NCBI RefSeq assembly: GCF_040566695.1
Contig: NZ_JBEXAE010000004.1
Span: 62,001-126,000 of the forward strand
From: Sediminicola arcticus
GTDB lineage: Bacteria > Bacteroidota > Bacteroidia > Flavobacteriales > Flavobacteriaceae
Length of the DNA stretch: 64,000 bases
Reading direction: 5' to 3'
Shown: positions 1-8,728 of the stretch, in pieces
How the letters are laid out: the number at the start of each line of letters is the position of its first letter
Numbering within the stretch: the first letter of the stretch is position 1
Notes under the pieces: generated by a model
What the model was told of the DNA's origin: nothing
What the model saw: the letters and a program-made list of their open reading frames with translations, nothing else
Databases searched by the model: none
Position numbers and translations under genes: made by a program

Positions 1-419
1 GCATTATAATCCTGCCCCCTAAATTTAACTGTCCTACCCCCTGCTCTCTGGCTTCGCCCTCCAAACATGGTATTAAAAAAATCTGAAAAATCCTCGGCTG
101 ACTCTCCCCCGCTATAGGAATAGCCCTCATAACCGCCACCCCCAAATCCCGAAGCTTGTGAACGCTCTTTTTTGGCCTTTTCAAAAGCTTCTGCATGCTC
201 CCAATCTTTCCCATATTGGTCGTACTTCTTGCGTTTTTCCGAATCGCTCAGAACCTCATTGGCCTCGTTAACCTGCTTGAACTTTTTTTCGGCCTCTTTG
301 TCATTTGGATTCAGATCGGGATGGTATTTACGGGCAAATTTCCGATAAGCCTTCTTGATATCCTTGTCTGAAGCCGACTTCGTTAAATCCAACACCTTAT
401 AATAATCTATAAAATCCAT
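1..419 (-). CDS. DnaJ/CbpA-type J-domain chaperone (N-terminal part)
   Basis: The gene runs off the left edge; 139 codons are visible from the ATG at 419. Residues 1-70 form a J domain that begins MDFIDYYKVL and contains the diagnostic HPD motif within KYHPDLNPND, followed by a Gly/Phe-rich linker (GFGGGGYEG, FFNTMFGG). J proteins deliver substrates to DnaK and stimulate its ATPase through HPD. The linker continues as in CbpA-type proteins that lack the zinc-finger domain, but the C-terminal part that would decide between DnaJ and CbpA lies outside the window. It reads away from the hydroxyproline operon after a 167-bp spacer and is unlikely to be co-transcribed with it functionally. The J-domain call is secure; the subtype is not. 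Confidence 0.9.
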   Translation of the reverse strand, partial: MDFIDYYKVLDLTKSASDKDIKKAYRKFARKYHPDLNPNDKEAEKKFKQVNEANEVLSDSEKRKKYDQYGKDWEHAEAFEKAKKERSQASGFGGGGYEGYSYSGGESAEDFSDFFNTMFGGRSQRAGGRTVKFRGQDYN

Positions 420-586
420 ATTGAAATTTTCGTATAATGAGGCTCATTAATCAAGAGCTCTCCCCTCTTAATTAAAAGTAGGGAAACAAAATCAAAGCTA
501 TCATTGTATGGTCTAATTTTCCATGATAATTATCAGCTTAACTGTTACTCTATTCATTATTTGGTAAGCAGAAGCACATCTTTAAA

Positions 587-1594
587 TTATAGGACCTGAA
601 ACCCATGTGCATAAGGGTCATCATCATCGATAATAATATTATTATACCCATAAACAACTGCCCAGCCCTGGATACTTGGAATTATTGCCTTTATTCCATC
701 CAATGTAGTAACCGATTCTACCTTTCCTATGAATTTGGAACCAATAAAACTCTCGTGGATATATTCTTCCCCAATCTGGAGTCTGCCTTTAGCATATAAT
801 TGAGCCAACCGAGCAGAGGTGCCCGTTCCACAGGGTGACCTGTCTATGGCCTTATTCCCGTAAAAAACGGCATTTCTCCCAGAAGATGATGGGTCTATAG
901 GGTCTCCGGTCCAAAGAATATGGGTAACATCCCTAATGGTGCCATTCTCTGGATGTATAAATTTATCAGGATACTTTTTATTGATAGCATCCCTAATGAC
1001 CTGTGAATATTGAATAATCCTATTGGCCGTAAAATTGTGCATCCCTGAAAAGTTTTCTTGTGGATCCACTATGGCATAAAAATTACCACCATAAGCAACA
1101 TCAAAAACCAGTTCTCCCAATTCAGGACAATCAATGGTCAAATCTTCCGCAGCCAAGTAACTCTTTACGTTGACCAGTCTCACCCAATCCACTTTTTTAC
1201 CCGTTTGTTGATAGGCTATCTCTACTAATCCTGCTGGGGCCTCCATTAAAATTTTTCCTGAAATTTTAGGGATCACCAATCCTTCCTCTATGGCGATGGT
1301 GATTGTTCCAATGGTACCGTGGCCGCACATGGGTAAACACCCAGATGTTTCTATGAATAGGATAGCAAAATCATTATTTGGATCGTGGGGAGGAAAAAGG
1401 ATACTTCCACTCATCATATCATGCCCCCTTGGTTCAAACATTAGCCCTCGGCGAATCCAATCATATTCCTTTAGGAAGTGTTGGCGCTTTTCACTCATGT
1501 TTTTCCCAATTAAATTTGGACCTCCACCAGCAACAACTCGAACTGGATTCCCACACGTATGGGCATCAATGCAAAAAAATGTTTTCCTACTCAT
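587..1594 (-). CDS. 4-hydroxyproline 2-epimerase (proline racemase family)
   Basis: 335 residues, full length for the proline racemase family. Both catalytic cysteines are visible: Cys90 in MCGHGTIG and Cys255 in DRSPCGTGT. Having Cys at the second site argues for a racemase or epimerase rather than trans-3-hydroxyproline dehydratase, which has Thr there. The CGHGT form of motif 1, rather than CGHNT, fits 4-hydroxyproline 2-epimerase, which converts trans-4-hydroxy-L-proline to cis-4-hydroxy-D-proline in the cytoplasm. It is the last gene of a minus-strand operon; its start overlaps the end of the DUF885 gene by 8 bp, which implies translational coupling. The upstream deaminase and aldehyde dehydrogenase support the substrate. 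Substrate specificity is inferred from motifs and context. Confidence 0.88.
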   Translation of the reverse strand: MSRKTFFCIDAHTCGNPVRVVAGGGPNLIGKNMSEKRQHFLKEYDWIRRGLMFEPRGHDMMSGSILFPPHDPNNDFAILFIETSGCLPMCGHGTIGTITIAIEEGLVIPKISGKILMEAPAGLVEIAYQQTGKKVDWVRLVNVKSYLAAEDLTIDCPELGELVFDVAYGGNFYAIVDPQENFSGMHNFTANRIIQYSQVIRDAINKKYPDKFIHPENGTIRDVTHILWTGDPIDPSSSGRNAVFYGNKAIDRSPCGTGTSARLAQLYAKGRLQIGEEYIHESFIGSKFIGKVESVTTLDGIKAIIPSIQGWAVVYGYNNIIIDDDDPYAHGFQVL

Positions 1595-3317
1595 TGGTCA
1601 ATGTATTGATATAGTCATTTACTCTTTGTTCCAAAATGGATAAGGTCACTGTTCCCTGTCCTAAAATAACTTCGTGGAATTCCCTAATATCAAATGTAGA
1701 CCCTAATTTAGACTCCGCTTTACTCCGAAGCTCCCTTATTTTCAACTCCCCTATTTTATAAGATAATGCCTGTCCAGGCCAAGAGATATAGCGATCTGTT
1801 TCCGTATTAATTTCGTGTATTGAAAGGGCCGTATTCGATGCCATAAATGCTACTACCTCTTCCCTTGTCCATCCCTTAGCATGTATTCCTGTATCTACTA
1901 CTAAACGACAAGCTCGCCACATTTCATAGGTAAGTTTTCCAAAATGTTCATAAGGGGTAGTGTACATACCCATTTCCTCGGCTAAAAACTCACTGTATAA
2001 ACCCCAGCCTTCCCCATAGGCCGAGAGGTATAAATTTCTCCTAAACTTTGGGATACTGTCTCCTAACTCTAGGTTCAGAGCTCCTTGTAGATGGTGTCCA
2101 GGCACCGCTTCATGAACGGTTAAAGAAGGCAGGGTATATAGGGTTCTACTTGGGAGATCATAGGTGTTTACCCAATAGTATCCCGGATCTGTACTATTTT
2201 TGGAAGTGCCTACATATCGCCCACCTGTATATTTGGGAGCGATTGCATCAGGTACTGGTGCCACACCATAGGGTTTGCGTGGTAATGTTTTAAAGAATCG
2301 TGGCAGCTGGGCATCTGCTCTTTTAGCAATATCACGGGCAATCATCAACAATTCTTTGGGTGTTTTGGCATAAAATTGGGGATCTGTCCTTAGAAACTGT
2401 AGAAAATCTTTAAAGCTTCCTTTAAAATTTAGACCCTTTACAATCTTTTCCATTTGGACTTTGATCCTAGCCACTTCATTTAATCCGATTTCATGTATAT
2501 CATCGGCGGAATAAAGAGTATCCGTAGTATAAAAATTTATTCTGTTTTGATAGTAGGCCTTCCCATTAGGGGTCTCCGATACGCCTAAGGTAGTCCGGGT
2601 ATTTGGTAGATATTCTGTTTCAAAAAATGTCCTAATTCGAATAAATTGTGGAGTTACCCTAGTTTCAATTACTTCCTTTGCCGCCTTTAAAATAGAATCC
2701 CTTCGGGTACCGGACAGGTCTTTGGGTAAATTTTTAAAAGGGGAATAGTAGTAACTATCCTCAAAACTTTCAACTATATGATCATTATAGGTAGATTCAT
2801 ATCCTTTAAAAATGATTTTGGGCTGGGACACCCCCTTTTTTAAACCTTCCCTTAAGTTCACAAGATGCTGGTCTACAAAATCTGGAACCGCATTTAATTT
2901 CAAAAGATAATTTCTAACCTGCTCATAATTGGTTAAAGGCCTAACTAAATAGGTCAAGTTATTGTGAAATCCTGAATCTGAAAGCAAAGGATTTAAATAC
3001 CCTTCAAATTCATAAAAATCAATTGCGTCTTGTAGTTCGAATTTGAGGAGCTCAAAAGATATTTTGTCAGTGTCATTAAGTAGTTCAAATGATACTTTTG
3101 AAAGCGCTAAAAGTATGGATTTTGCAAAATCTGCCTCGGACGCATAATGCTCCTTGCTAAAAAGCCCCAAGGGATATACCTTTTCATCATAACCTTTGTG
3201 TTCCTCATAGTTATGAATAATAGTTTGAAGGGATGCAATAGCATCCGATATTGTGTTCTGAGCTAAACCTTGGTGCAAAAAAAATAGAAGAACATAAAAG
3301 ACCCTACTATATTTCAT
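1587..3317 (-). CDS. DUF885 family exported metallopeptidase-like protein
   Basis: 576 residues with an N-terminal signal peptide (hydrophobic FYVLLFFLHQGLAQ, likely cleavage after residue 19). The DUF885 hallmark HEAVPGHHLQ at residues 402-411 supplies the HExxPGHH zinc ligands and catalytic Glu. DUF885 proteins are annotated as zinc-dependent carboxypeptidase-like enzymes, but most have no proven substrate. The gene lies between the semialdehyde dehydrogenase (14-bp gap) and the epimerase (8-bp overlap), so it is part of the hydroxyproline operon. A role in releasing hydroxyproline from short peptides in the periplasm is a reasonable inference; nothing in the sequence proves it. No key residue appears to be missing. 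Confidence 0.85.
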   Translation of the reverse strand: MKYSRVFYVLLFFLHQGLAQNTISDAIASLQTIIHNYEEHKGYDEKVYPLGLFSKEHYASEADFAKSILLALSKVSFELLNDTDKISFELLKFELQDAIDFYEFEGYLNPLLSDSGFHNNLTYLVRPLTNYEQVRNYLLKLNAVPDFVDQHLVNLREGLKKGVSQPKIIFKGYESTYNDHIVESFEDSYYYSPFKNLPKDLSGTRRDSILKAAKEVIETRVTPQFIRIRTFFETEYLPNTRTTLGVSETPNGKAYYQNRINFYTTDTLYSADDIHEIGLNEVARIKVQMEKIVKGLNFKGSFKDFLQFLRTDPQFYAKTPKELLMIARDIAKRADAQLPRFFKTLPRKPYGVAPVPDAIAPKYTGGRYVGTSKNSTDPGYYWVNTYDLPSRTLYTLPSLTVHEAVPGHHLQGALNLELGDSIPKFRRNLYLSAYGEGWGLYSEFLAEEMGMYTTPYEHFGKLTYEMWRACRLVVDTGIHAKGWTREEVVAFMASNTALSIHEINTETDRYISWPGQALSYKIGELKIRELRSKAESKLGSTFDIREFHEVILGQGTVTLSILEQRVNDYINTLTNE

Positions 3318-3331
3318 ATCATCGTATTTAA

Positions 3332-4909
3332 TTAGTTGTTGGTGTGTTTGCCATTTAATAGCCTAGTAATGCCTAAGGGATTCGTATCCTTCAATGCTTC
3401 TGGCAGCAATTCATTGGGCCAATCCTGAAAAGCAACGGGCCTAGCCCATCTTTTAATAGCCGAAACCCCCACAGAAGTGAATCTGCTATCTGATGATGCC
3501 GGAAATGGACCTCCATGCTGCATGGATGGACAAACCTCTACCCCAGTAGGAACACCATTAAAGATAATTCTACCTACCCTATTGGTCAAGGCTTCAATAA
3601 TTTCATGGTTTTGTTCCAATTCTTCCCTATTCCCTAAAACGGATCCTGTGAGCTGACCTTCCAAATGATCAAGTATGTTTCTCAATTCTCGTTTGTCCTT
3701 GCATTTTACAATCAAAGAAAATGGACCAAAGACCTCCCTATGGAGTGTTGGGTTTGCTGAAAATTGGGCACCTTTAACGGTTATCACTTTTTGCTGTGCA
3801 TAATTGGGAGCCACCTCCTTTTTATAATATCCAACCACCTTGGTCCCTTCCTGTTTAGAAAGATGATCTGTACCTTCACTATATCCCTTAAGGATATTTG
3901 GATGTAACATGCAGGAAGGTTCTATTATTTCAATTTCATGACCTAGTAAGGTAATGAACTTATCTAAGGCAGCTCCTTCCATTCCAAGGATCAATCCCGG
4001 ATTGGTACAAAACTGCCCTGCTCCCAAGGTAATGGACCCAGCATATTGTTTTGCCCAAAAATCTCCTTTTTCATTTAAGGCCGAAGGAAAAATAACCACT
4101 GGGTTTATGCTTCCCATTTCTGCAAATACCGGAATAGGTTCCTCGCGTTCCGAGGCCATTTTATACAAGGCCATCCCCCCCTTTATACTGCCTGTAAAGC
4201 CCACAGCTTTTATTCCAGGATGCATCACCAAGGATTGACCTACCTCGACTCCCGAACTGTTTAAATTAGAAAATACACCATTGGGGATGCCAGTATCCTC
4301 GGCGGCTTTTATGATTGCAGAAGCAACCAATTCACCCGTTGCCGCATGCATGGGGTGACTCTTCACTATAACTGGACAACCAGCAGCCAAGGCACTCGCA
4401 GTATCTCCCCCTGCGGTTGAAAATGCCAATGGAAAATTACTTGATCCGAAAACTGCTATTGGTCCTAAAGGAACCAACATTTTTCTTATATCCGATTTAG
4501 GCATAGGTGCTCTATCAGGTTGCGCCATGTCTATGCTGGCTTCGACCCAAGAACCTTCCTCAAGAAGATCGGCGAAGGCTCTCAATTGCCCCATTGTTCT
4601 TCCTCGTTCCCCAATAGCGCGACCTTCTGGCAAACCAGATTCGGCCACATACGTATCTATAAGTTCTTGCCCTAGAGCCTCAATTTCAGTTGCAATCGTT
4701 CTTAAGAATTGTGCTTTTTTATGGACGGAAACGTTTTTATACTCCTTAAAAGCTTCTGTTGCCAAACCAACAGCTGTATTTATTTCAACATTGGAAGCCT
4801 CCCTAAATTCCCAATTATTTTCCACGTTCCCTCTCGGATTGAATGTCTTAAAGGATTGATTCCCCTGGGAGGATAATGTATTGCCTATATAGTTTTTGCC
4901 AGTTATCAT
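3332..4909 (-). CDS. 2,5-dioxovalerate (alpha-ketoglutarate semialdehyde) dehydrogenase
   Basis: 525 residues of the aldehyde dehydrogenase superfamily. Catalytic Cys301 lies in GAGQFCTNPG and general-base Glu264 in FAEMGSINP; the cofactor-binding part includes GFTGS near residue 240. The length, the FAEMGSINPV motif and the FCTNPG form match the NADP-preferring alpha-ketoglutaric semialdehyde dehydrogenase subgroup found in hydroxyproline and sugar-acid pathways. It would oxidise 2,5-dioxopentanoate to 2-oxoglutarate, feeding the TCA cycle. It is the second gene of the operon, 27 bp downstream of the deaminase, whose product is its expected substrate. The family is certain; the substrate is strongly supported by neighbours. 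Confidence 0.9.
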   Translation of the reverse strand: MITGKNYIGNTLSSQGNQSFKTFNPRGNVENNWEFREASNVEINTAVGLATEAFKEYKNVSVHKKAQFLRTIATEIEALGQELIDTYVAESGLPEGRAIGERGRTMGQLRAFADLLEEGSWVEASIDMAQPDRAPMPKSDIRKMLVPLGPIAVFGSSNFPLAFSTAGGDTASALAAGCPVIVKSHPMHAATGELVASAIIKAAEDTGIPNGVFSNLNSSGVEVGQSLVMHPGIKAVGFTGSIKGGMALYKMASEREEPIPVFAEMGSINPVVIFPSALNEKGDFWAKQYAGSITLGAGQFCTNPGLILGMEGAALDKFITLLGHEIEIIEPSCMLHPNILKGYSEGTDHLSKQEGTKVVGYYKKEVAPNYAQQKVITVKGAQFSANPTLHREVFGPFSLIVKCKDKRELRNILDHLEGQLTGSVLGNREELEQNHEIIEALTNRVGRIIFNGVPTGVEVCPSMQHGGPFPASSDSRFTSVGVSAIKRWARPVAFQDWPNELLPEALKDTNPLGITRLLNGKHTNN

Positions 4910-4936
4910 CTGTTACTTGTTATTTTAATTTAATGT

Positions 4937-5875
4937 CTATATGTTAGATAATGATGCTTTACTGAGCGACTTATAATCCGGTAATTTGGGTCTTGTTCTT
5001 AAACCTTCTTCAATAATTTTCAAAACCCGCTCCCTTTCTGAACCTTGCAGAGGCAATCTAGGTGCGCGTACCCTCTCAGTTCCTATCCCGGTTGCAACTT
5101 CTGCTAATTTAATGTTTTGAACCAATTGAGGATTGATATCCAATTCCAACAAGGGTAAAAACCACCTGTAAATGGTTAGTGCTTCCTGAATTCTTCCTGC
5201 GTTAGCCAATTCATAGATGGCAACGGTCTCTGCAGGAAAAGCATCTACCAATCCGGCTACCCATCCATCGGCACCCATTAGGATACTTTCCAAGGCAAGG
5301 GTATCCACCCCACATAAAATTTTAAGCCTATTCCTAAATCTATTTTTAATTCTTGTAACGTTAGATATATCATGTGTAGATTCTTTTACCGCCTGTATAT
5401 TTTTGTTCTTTAGTAATTCATCAAACATATCCAAGGTAACCTCTATATTGTAATCCACTGGATTATTGTAAACCATAATAGGCAAATCTGTACTGTTGGC
5501 CACTTCCTTGAAATATGTCATCGTCTCAAAATCATTAGCCTTATATCTCATTGGGGGCAACATCATTAATCCACTGGCACCATAGGTTTTGGCATTGATG
5601 GCAGCATTGATAGCACCTTTAGTAGTCTGTTCGGCAATGTTGATGATCACAGGAACTTGATCCTTGACCAAACGGACCGTTTCGGTGATTAACGTTTTCT
5701 TTTCATTGTCTGAAAGTGTACTGGCCTCCCCTAAAGTACCCCCTAGAATAATACCACTAACCCCAGCCTCTAATTGTGCCCTTATATTTATCCCAAAAGC
5801 ATCCAAATCCAAGGAATCATCTGCTTTGAATTTTGTGGTCACTGCGGGCATTACCCCTTCCCATTTTACATTCAT
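4937..5875 (-). CDS. 1-pyrroline-4-hydroxy-2-carboxylate deaminase (DapA/NAL superfamily)
   Basis: About 312 residues from ATG 5875; a GTG at 5899 would add eight residues. A TIM-barrel of the dihydrodipicolinate synthase/N-acetylneuraminate lyase superfamily: GGTLGEAS substrate loop, Tyr in MVYNNP and the Schiff-base Lys in IQAVKES (Lys172 if numbered from the GTG). The reaction assigned from context is deamination of 1-pyrroline-4-hydroxy-2-carboxylate to alpha-ketoglutarate semialdehyde. The ATG is preferred because a TATTTTTG -7 element ends just upstream at 5901, which puts transcription initiation at or after the GTG. It is the first gene of the operon and diverges from the AraC regulator. 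Other aldolase activities of the superfamily cannot be excluded by sequence alone. Confidence 0.85.
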   Translation of the reverse strand: MNVKWEGVMPAVTTKFKADDSLDLDAFGINIRAQLEAGVSGIILGGTLGEASTLSDNEKKTLITETVRLVKDQVPVIINIAEQTTKGAINAAINAKTYGASGLMMLPPMRYKANDFETMTYFKEVANSTDLPIMVYNNPVDYNIEVTLDMFDELLKNKNIQAVKESTHDISNVTRIKNRFRNRLKILCGVDTLALESILMGADGWVAGLVDAFPAETVAIYELANAGRIQEALTIYRWFLPLLELDINPQLVQNIKLAEVATGIGTERVRAPRLPLQGSERERVLKIIEEGLRTRPKLPDYKSLSKASLSNI

Positions 5876-5900
5876 AATGTTTTTAATTGTGGTTATCACA

Positions 5901-5908
5901 CAAAAATA
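5901..5908 (-). promoter_or_regulatory. -7 promoter element of the hydroxyproline operon
   Basis: Reading the minus strand, TATTTTTG matches the Bacteroidota -7 consensus TAnnTTTG. It lies about 26 bp before the ATG at 5875. A TTTTTG lies only 14 bp upstream of it, shorter than the usual spacing of about 19, so no good -33 box is present. That would fit an activator-dependent promoter served by the divergent AraC protein. Confidence 0.5.
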
Positions 5909-5992
5909 GACTGATACACCTTCAAAAATTAAAAGGATATTAACTTATACTGAGACTATCTTACCTTGATTTTCTAAATTAGATAAAATATT

Positions 5993-6009
5993 TATGCCTA
6001 ATATGCCTA
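5993..6009 (+). repeat. TATGCCTA direct repeat, candidate regulator site
   Basis: TATGCCTA occurs at 5993-6000 and again at 6002-6009, nine bp apart, directly before the AraC-family start at 6022. The repeat sits in the 146-bp divergent region between the regulator and its likely target operon. It could be an autoregulatory operator, but the spacing is shorter than the ~21 bp common for AraC half-sites. Function is inference. Confidence 0.35.
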
Positions 6010-6021
6010 TTTGTATCAACC

Positions 6022-6882
6022 ATGAAAGTATATCCTTTTAATATCCCTAAGCCAATAAACGAGAATCTCGTACTTCAAATTGATGAAGGAATTCACTTTT
6101 ATGATAAATTACATCAACATGAGGAAATACAATTAAGTTTGATTGTTAGAGGGCAGGGCAAGTTGATTGTGGCAGATAGCATTCATCAATTTGAAGCAGG
6201 GGATATATTTGTAATAGGTCGTAATTGTCCCCATTTATTCCAAGATAATGGTCTAGAAAAGAATTCTTGTAAAATGATTTCTCTCTTTTTTACCAAATAC
6301 ACATTTGGGGAAGAGTTTTTTAATAATCCAGAACTGGAGGAAATCAATCAATTTTTTCCCAATGCAGAATCGGGTTTCCAACTTTTGACCAAAAAAACAA
6401 ATGTTGCCCATCTCATATACAAAATAAGTGAAACCGATAAATTCAATAGGTTCCTCCTTTTCTTAAAGCTGCTAAAAAAAATATGCCATGCTAAAACTAA
6501 GGTATTGACCAAATTTGTTTATCCAAAAACCATTTCCCTAAATGAAGGGCAACGTATGAGGACCATCTTTGACTATGTGATACATAACTTCCAAAATGAA
6601 ATTTCCCTAAATACCATTTCCTCTATTGCATATATGACTCCAAATGCCTTTTGTAGGTTTTTTAAACAACGAACCAATAAAACTTTCTTTCAATTCTTGA
6701 TTGAATTACGTGTAGAACATGCTTGTCAATTGTTATTGAACCAAGGAGACTTGTCCGTAACAGAAGTTTCGGATGCCTCTGGATTTAATTCCATTTCTAA
6801 TTTCAATAGAAAATTCAAAGTATTAAAAGGAACAACTCCATCTGAATATAAGGAACTCAAGAAATCAAATATTTACAGTTAA
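6022..6882 (+). CDS. AraC family transcriptional regulator, probable hydroxyproline operon activator
   Basis: 286 residues. The N-terminal ~110 residues form a cupin-like sensor domain (EIQLSLIVRGQGK, EAGDIFVIGRNCPH). The C-terminal ~100 residues hold two helix-turn-helix motifs, the second within VTEVSDASGFNSISNFNRKFK, followed by GTTPSEY, the AraC/XylS signature. It is transcribed divergently from the hydroxyproline operon across 146 bp, the usual layout for a local regulator that senses the pathway substrate or an intermediate. The ligand (4-hydroxyproline or a pyrroline intermediate) is not known. The start is the first ATG after the TATGCCTA repeats. Confidence 0.88.
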   Translation: MKVYPFNIPKPINENLVLQIDEGIHFYDKLHQHEEIQLSLIVRGQGKLIVADSIHQFEAGDIFVIGRNCPHLFQDNGLEKNSCKMISLFFTKYTFGEEFFNNPELEEINQFFPNAESGFQLLTKKTNVAHLIYKISETDKFNRFLLFLKLLKKICHAKTKVLTKFVYPKTISLNEGQRMRTIFDYVIHNFQNEISLNTISSIAYMTPNAFCRFFKQRTNKTFFQFLIELRVEHACQLLLNQGDLSVTEVSDASGFNSISNFNRKFKVLKGTTPSEYKELKKSNIYS

Positions 6883-6911
6883 CTTTCGATTTACATTAGC
6901 TAGCTTTTCAC

Positions 6912-6919
6912 TATTTTTG
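6912..6919 (+). promoter_or_regulatory. -7 promoter element before the M28 peptidase
   Basis: TATTTTTG matches TAnnTTTG and lies 33 bp before the ATG at 6952. No clear TTG is seen at the -33 position. It separates the peptidase from the convergently unrelated AraC gene that ends at 6882. Confidence 0.4.
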
Positions 6920-6951
6920 GGTCGACTAGTTAATTAAATACTGAAAAAAAT

Positions 6952-8514
6952 ATGAAAAAATTAGCATTCGTAGCAATTGGACTTGCTTTTGCCTGTAATA
7001 CTGCACAAAAGACCATTTCCGAGCCTACATCAGTGGCCACAAAGGAGGTCAGCCCAACGACATATGCTTTGAGCATCACAGAAACAGAATTAAAGGATCA
7101 CCTGTATACCTACGCCTCGGATGAGTTTGAGGGGAGAGAAACGGGTCAGCCAGGTCAAAAGAAAGCTGTTGAATACCTTAGGGCACAGTACCAAAAAATG
7201 GGAATTAAAGCAGCCCAGAGCAATGGGGACTATTTTCAAACTGTTCCCTTACAAATGAGCAAATTACCAACAGGGACTATTTCCATTAATGGAAAAGCTT
7301 ATCCCATGGGAGAAAACTTCCTAACCTTTTCGGAGGCAAAAGGAAGCTTTAATGAAATTGTATATGTGGGTTACGGAATAGAAGAAGAAAATTATTCGGA
7401 TTATGACGGTTTGGATGTAAGTGGGAAAATGATATTGATAAAATCAGGTGAACCAACACTTAAAAATGGAAACTATATCCTTTCGGGAACAAAAGAAAAA
7501 TCGGTTTGGAGCAATATGTCGGAATCCATTGGAAAAAGAATGGAATTGGCATTGGAAAAAGGGGCAAAAGGAGTTTTGTACTTTGATGCTGATAATTTTA
7601 CCCGATTTAAAACCCGTTATGACTACATGTTGAAAAATGATAGCGGGAGAATGGGGTTAAAGGCTTCTAAAGAGGATGATTTTATTAGCTTTTTCATAAA
7701 TGCGGACATGTCCAAAATCCTAATGCCTAGCATTGAAAATGCTGCCGCTGCAAAAGTACTTCCCATGGATATTGTGTTATCCGTTGAAAGTGCCAATATA
7801 GAATTGAACTCAGAGAATGTTGCTGCAATCATTAAAGGTTCAGAAAAACCGGAAGAATATATCATTATCTCATCCCACCTAGATCATATTGGGGTAAGTA
7901 AAAATGGTGAAATCAATAATGGTGCAGATGATGACGGATCCGGTACGGTAGGTTTGTTAGAAATTGCCCAAGCCTTTAAAAAAGCTACTGATGCTGGTAA
8001 CGGTCCAAAAAGATCTGTAGTGTTCCTGCACGTAACTGGTGAGGAAAAAGGACTTCTAGGTTCCATGTATTATACGGATGTAGAACCTATTTTCCCATTG
8101 GCACAAACTGTAGCAGATCTTAATATTGATATGATTGGAAGAATTGACCCAGAAAGACAAGGGGATAGAAATTACATTTATCTCATTGGATCAGATAAAT
8201 TGAGTACTGAGCTGCACGAATTATCGGAAGAGGTCAATAAAAAATATTCCAATATGGAGTTAGATTACACCTACAACGATGAAAACGATCCTAACCGTTT
8301 TTATTACAGGAGTGACCATTATAACTTTGCCAAAAACAATGTTCCGATTATATTTTACTTTAACGGAACCCATGATGATTACCATAGACCAGGGGATACC
8401 CCAGATAAAATTAATTATGACCTGTTGGAGAATAGAGCTAGACTCGTTTTTTATACGGCTTGGGAGCTTGCCAATCGCGCTAATCGCATTGTAGTGGATA
8501 AGGCAACAAAATAA
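6952..8514 (+). CDS. M28 family zinc aminopeptidase, lipoprotein
   Basis: 520 residues. A lipoprotein signal ends at AFAC with Cys15 as the probable lipidated residue, so the enzyme should be anchored in the outer membrane or periplasm. A protease-associated (PA) insertion occupies roughly residues 120-280. The M28 metal centre is visible in order: His309 and Asp311 in SHLDHIG, NNGADDDGSGT, the catalytic Glu pair in TGEEKG, DMIGR, and the last His in YRSDHYNF. M28 enzymes release N-terminal amino acids from peptides. It is a single transcription unit, with its own -7 element and a strong terminator, next to the hydroxyproline operon; a role in peptide use is likely but not specific. Confidence 0.93.
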   Translation: MKKLAFVAIGLAFACNTAQKTISEPTSVATKEVSPTTYALSITETELKDHLYTYASDEFEGRETGQPGQKKAVEYLRAQYQKMGIKAAQSNGDYFQTVPLQMSKLPTGTISINGKAYPMGENFLTFSEAKGSFNEIVYVGYGIEEENYSDYDGLDVSGKMILIKSGEPTLKNGNYILSGTKEKSVWSNMSESIGKRMELALEKGAKGVLYFDADNFTRFKTRYDYMLKNDSGRMGLKASKEDDFISFFINADMSKILMPSIENAAAAKVLPMDIVLSVESANIELNSENVAAIIKGSEKPEEYIIISSHLDHIGVSKNGEINNGADDDGSGTVGLLEIAQAFKKATDAGNGPKRSVVFLHVTGEEKGLLGSMYYTDVEPIFPLAQTVADLNIDMIGRIDPERQGDRNYIYLIGSDKLSTELHELSEEVNKKYSNMELDYTYNDENDPNRFYYRSDHYNFAKNNVPIIFYFNGTHDDYHRPGDTPDKINYDLLENRARLVFYTAWELANRANRIVVDKATK

Positions 8515-8533
8515 TTATATCACAACATATTTC

Positions 8534-8570
8534 AAAGCTCCAATTCTAAAAGATTGGGGCTTTTTTTTTT
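8534..8570 (+). terminator. Rho-independent terminator after M28 peptidase
   Basis: AAAGCTCCAAT (8534-8544) pairs with ATTGGGGCTTT (8553-8563) around an 8-nt loop, with one G-T pair. It is followed by an uninterrupted T tract to 8570. It lies 20 bp after the stop codon. Confidence 0.93.
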
Positions 8571-8728
8571 AGTTTTAAAGGAATTATTAGGGTAATATGC
8601 ACTATTAAACTTTCGCTTTATTTAGGGCACAAAACAACTTGGAAACCTTAAAAATAATGATCTACTTGTTCTAAAATATAGAAAGCACAAAAAAAGCCCC
8701 GCCAATGAAGACGAGGCTTGTAATTCTG

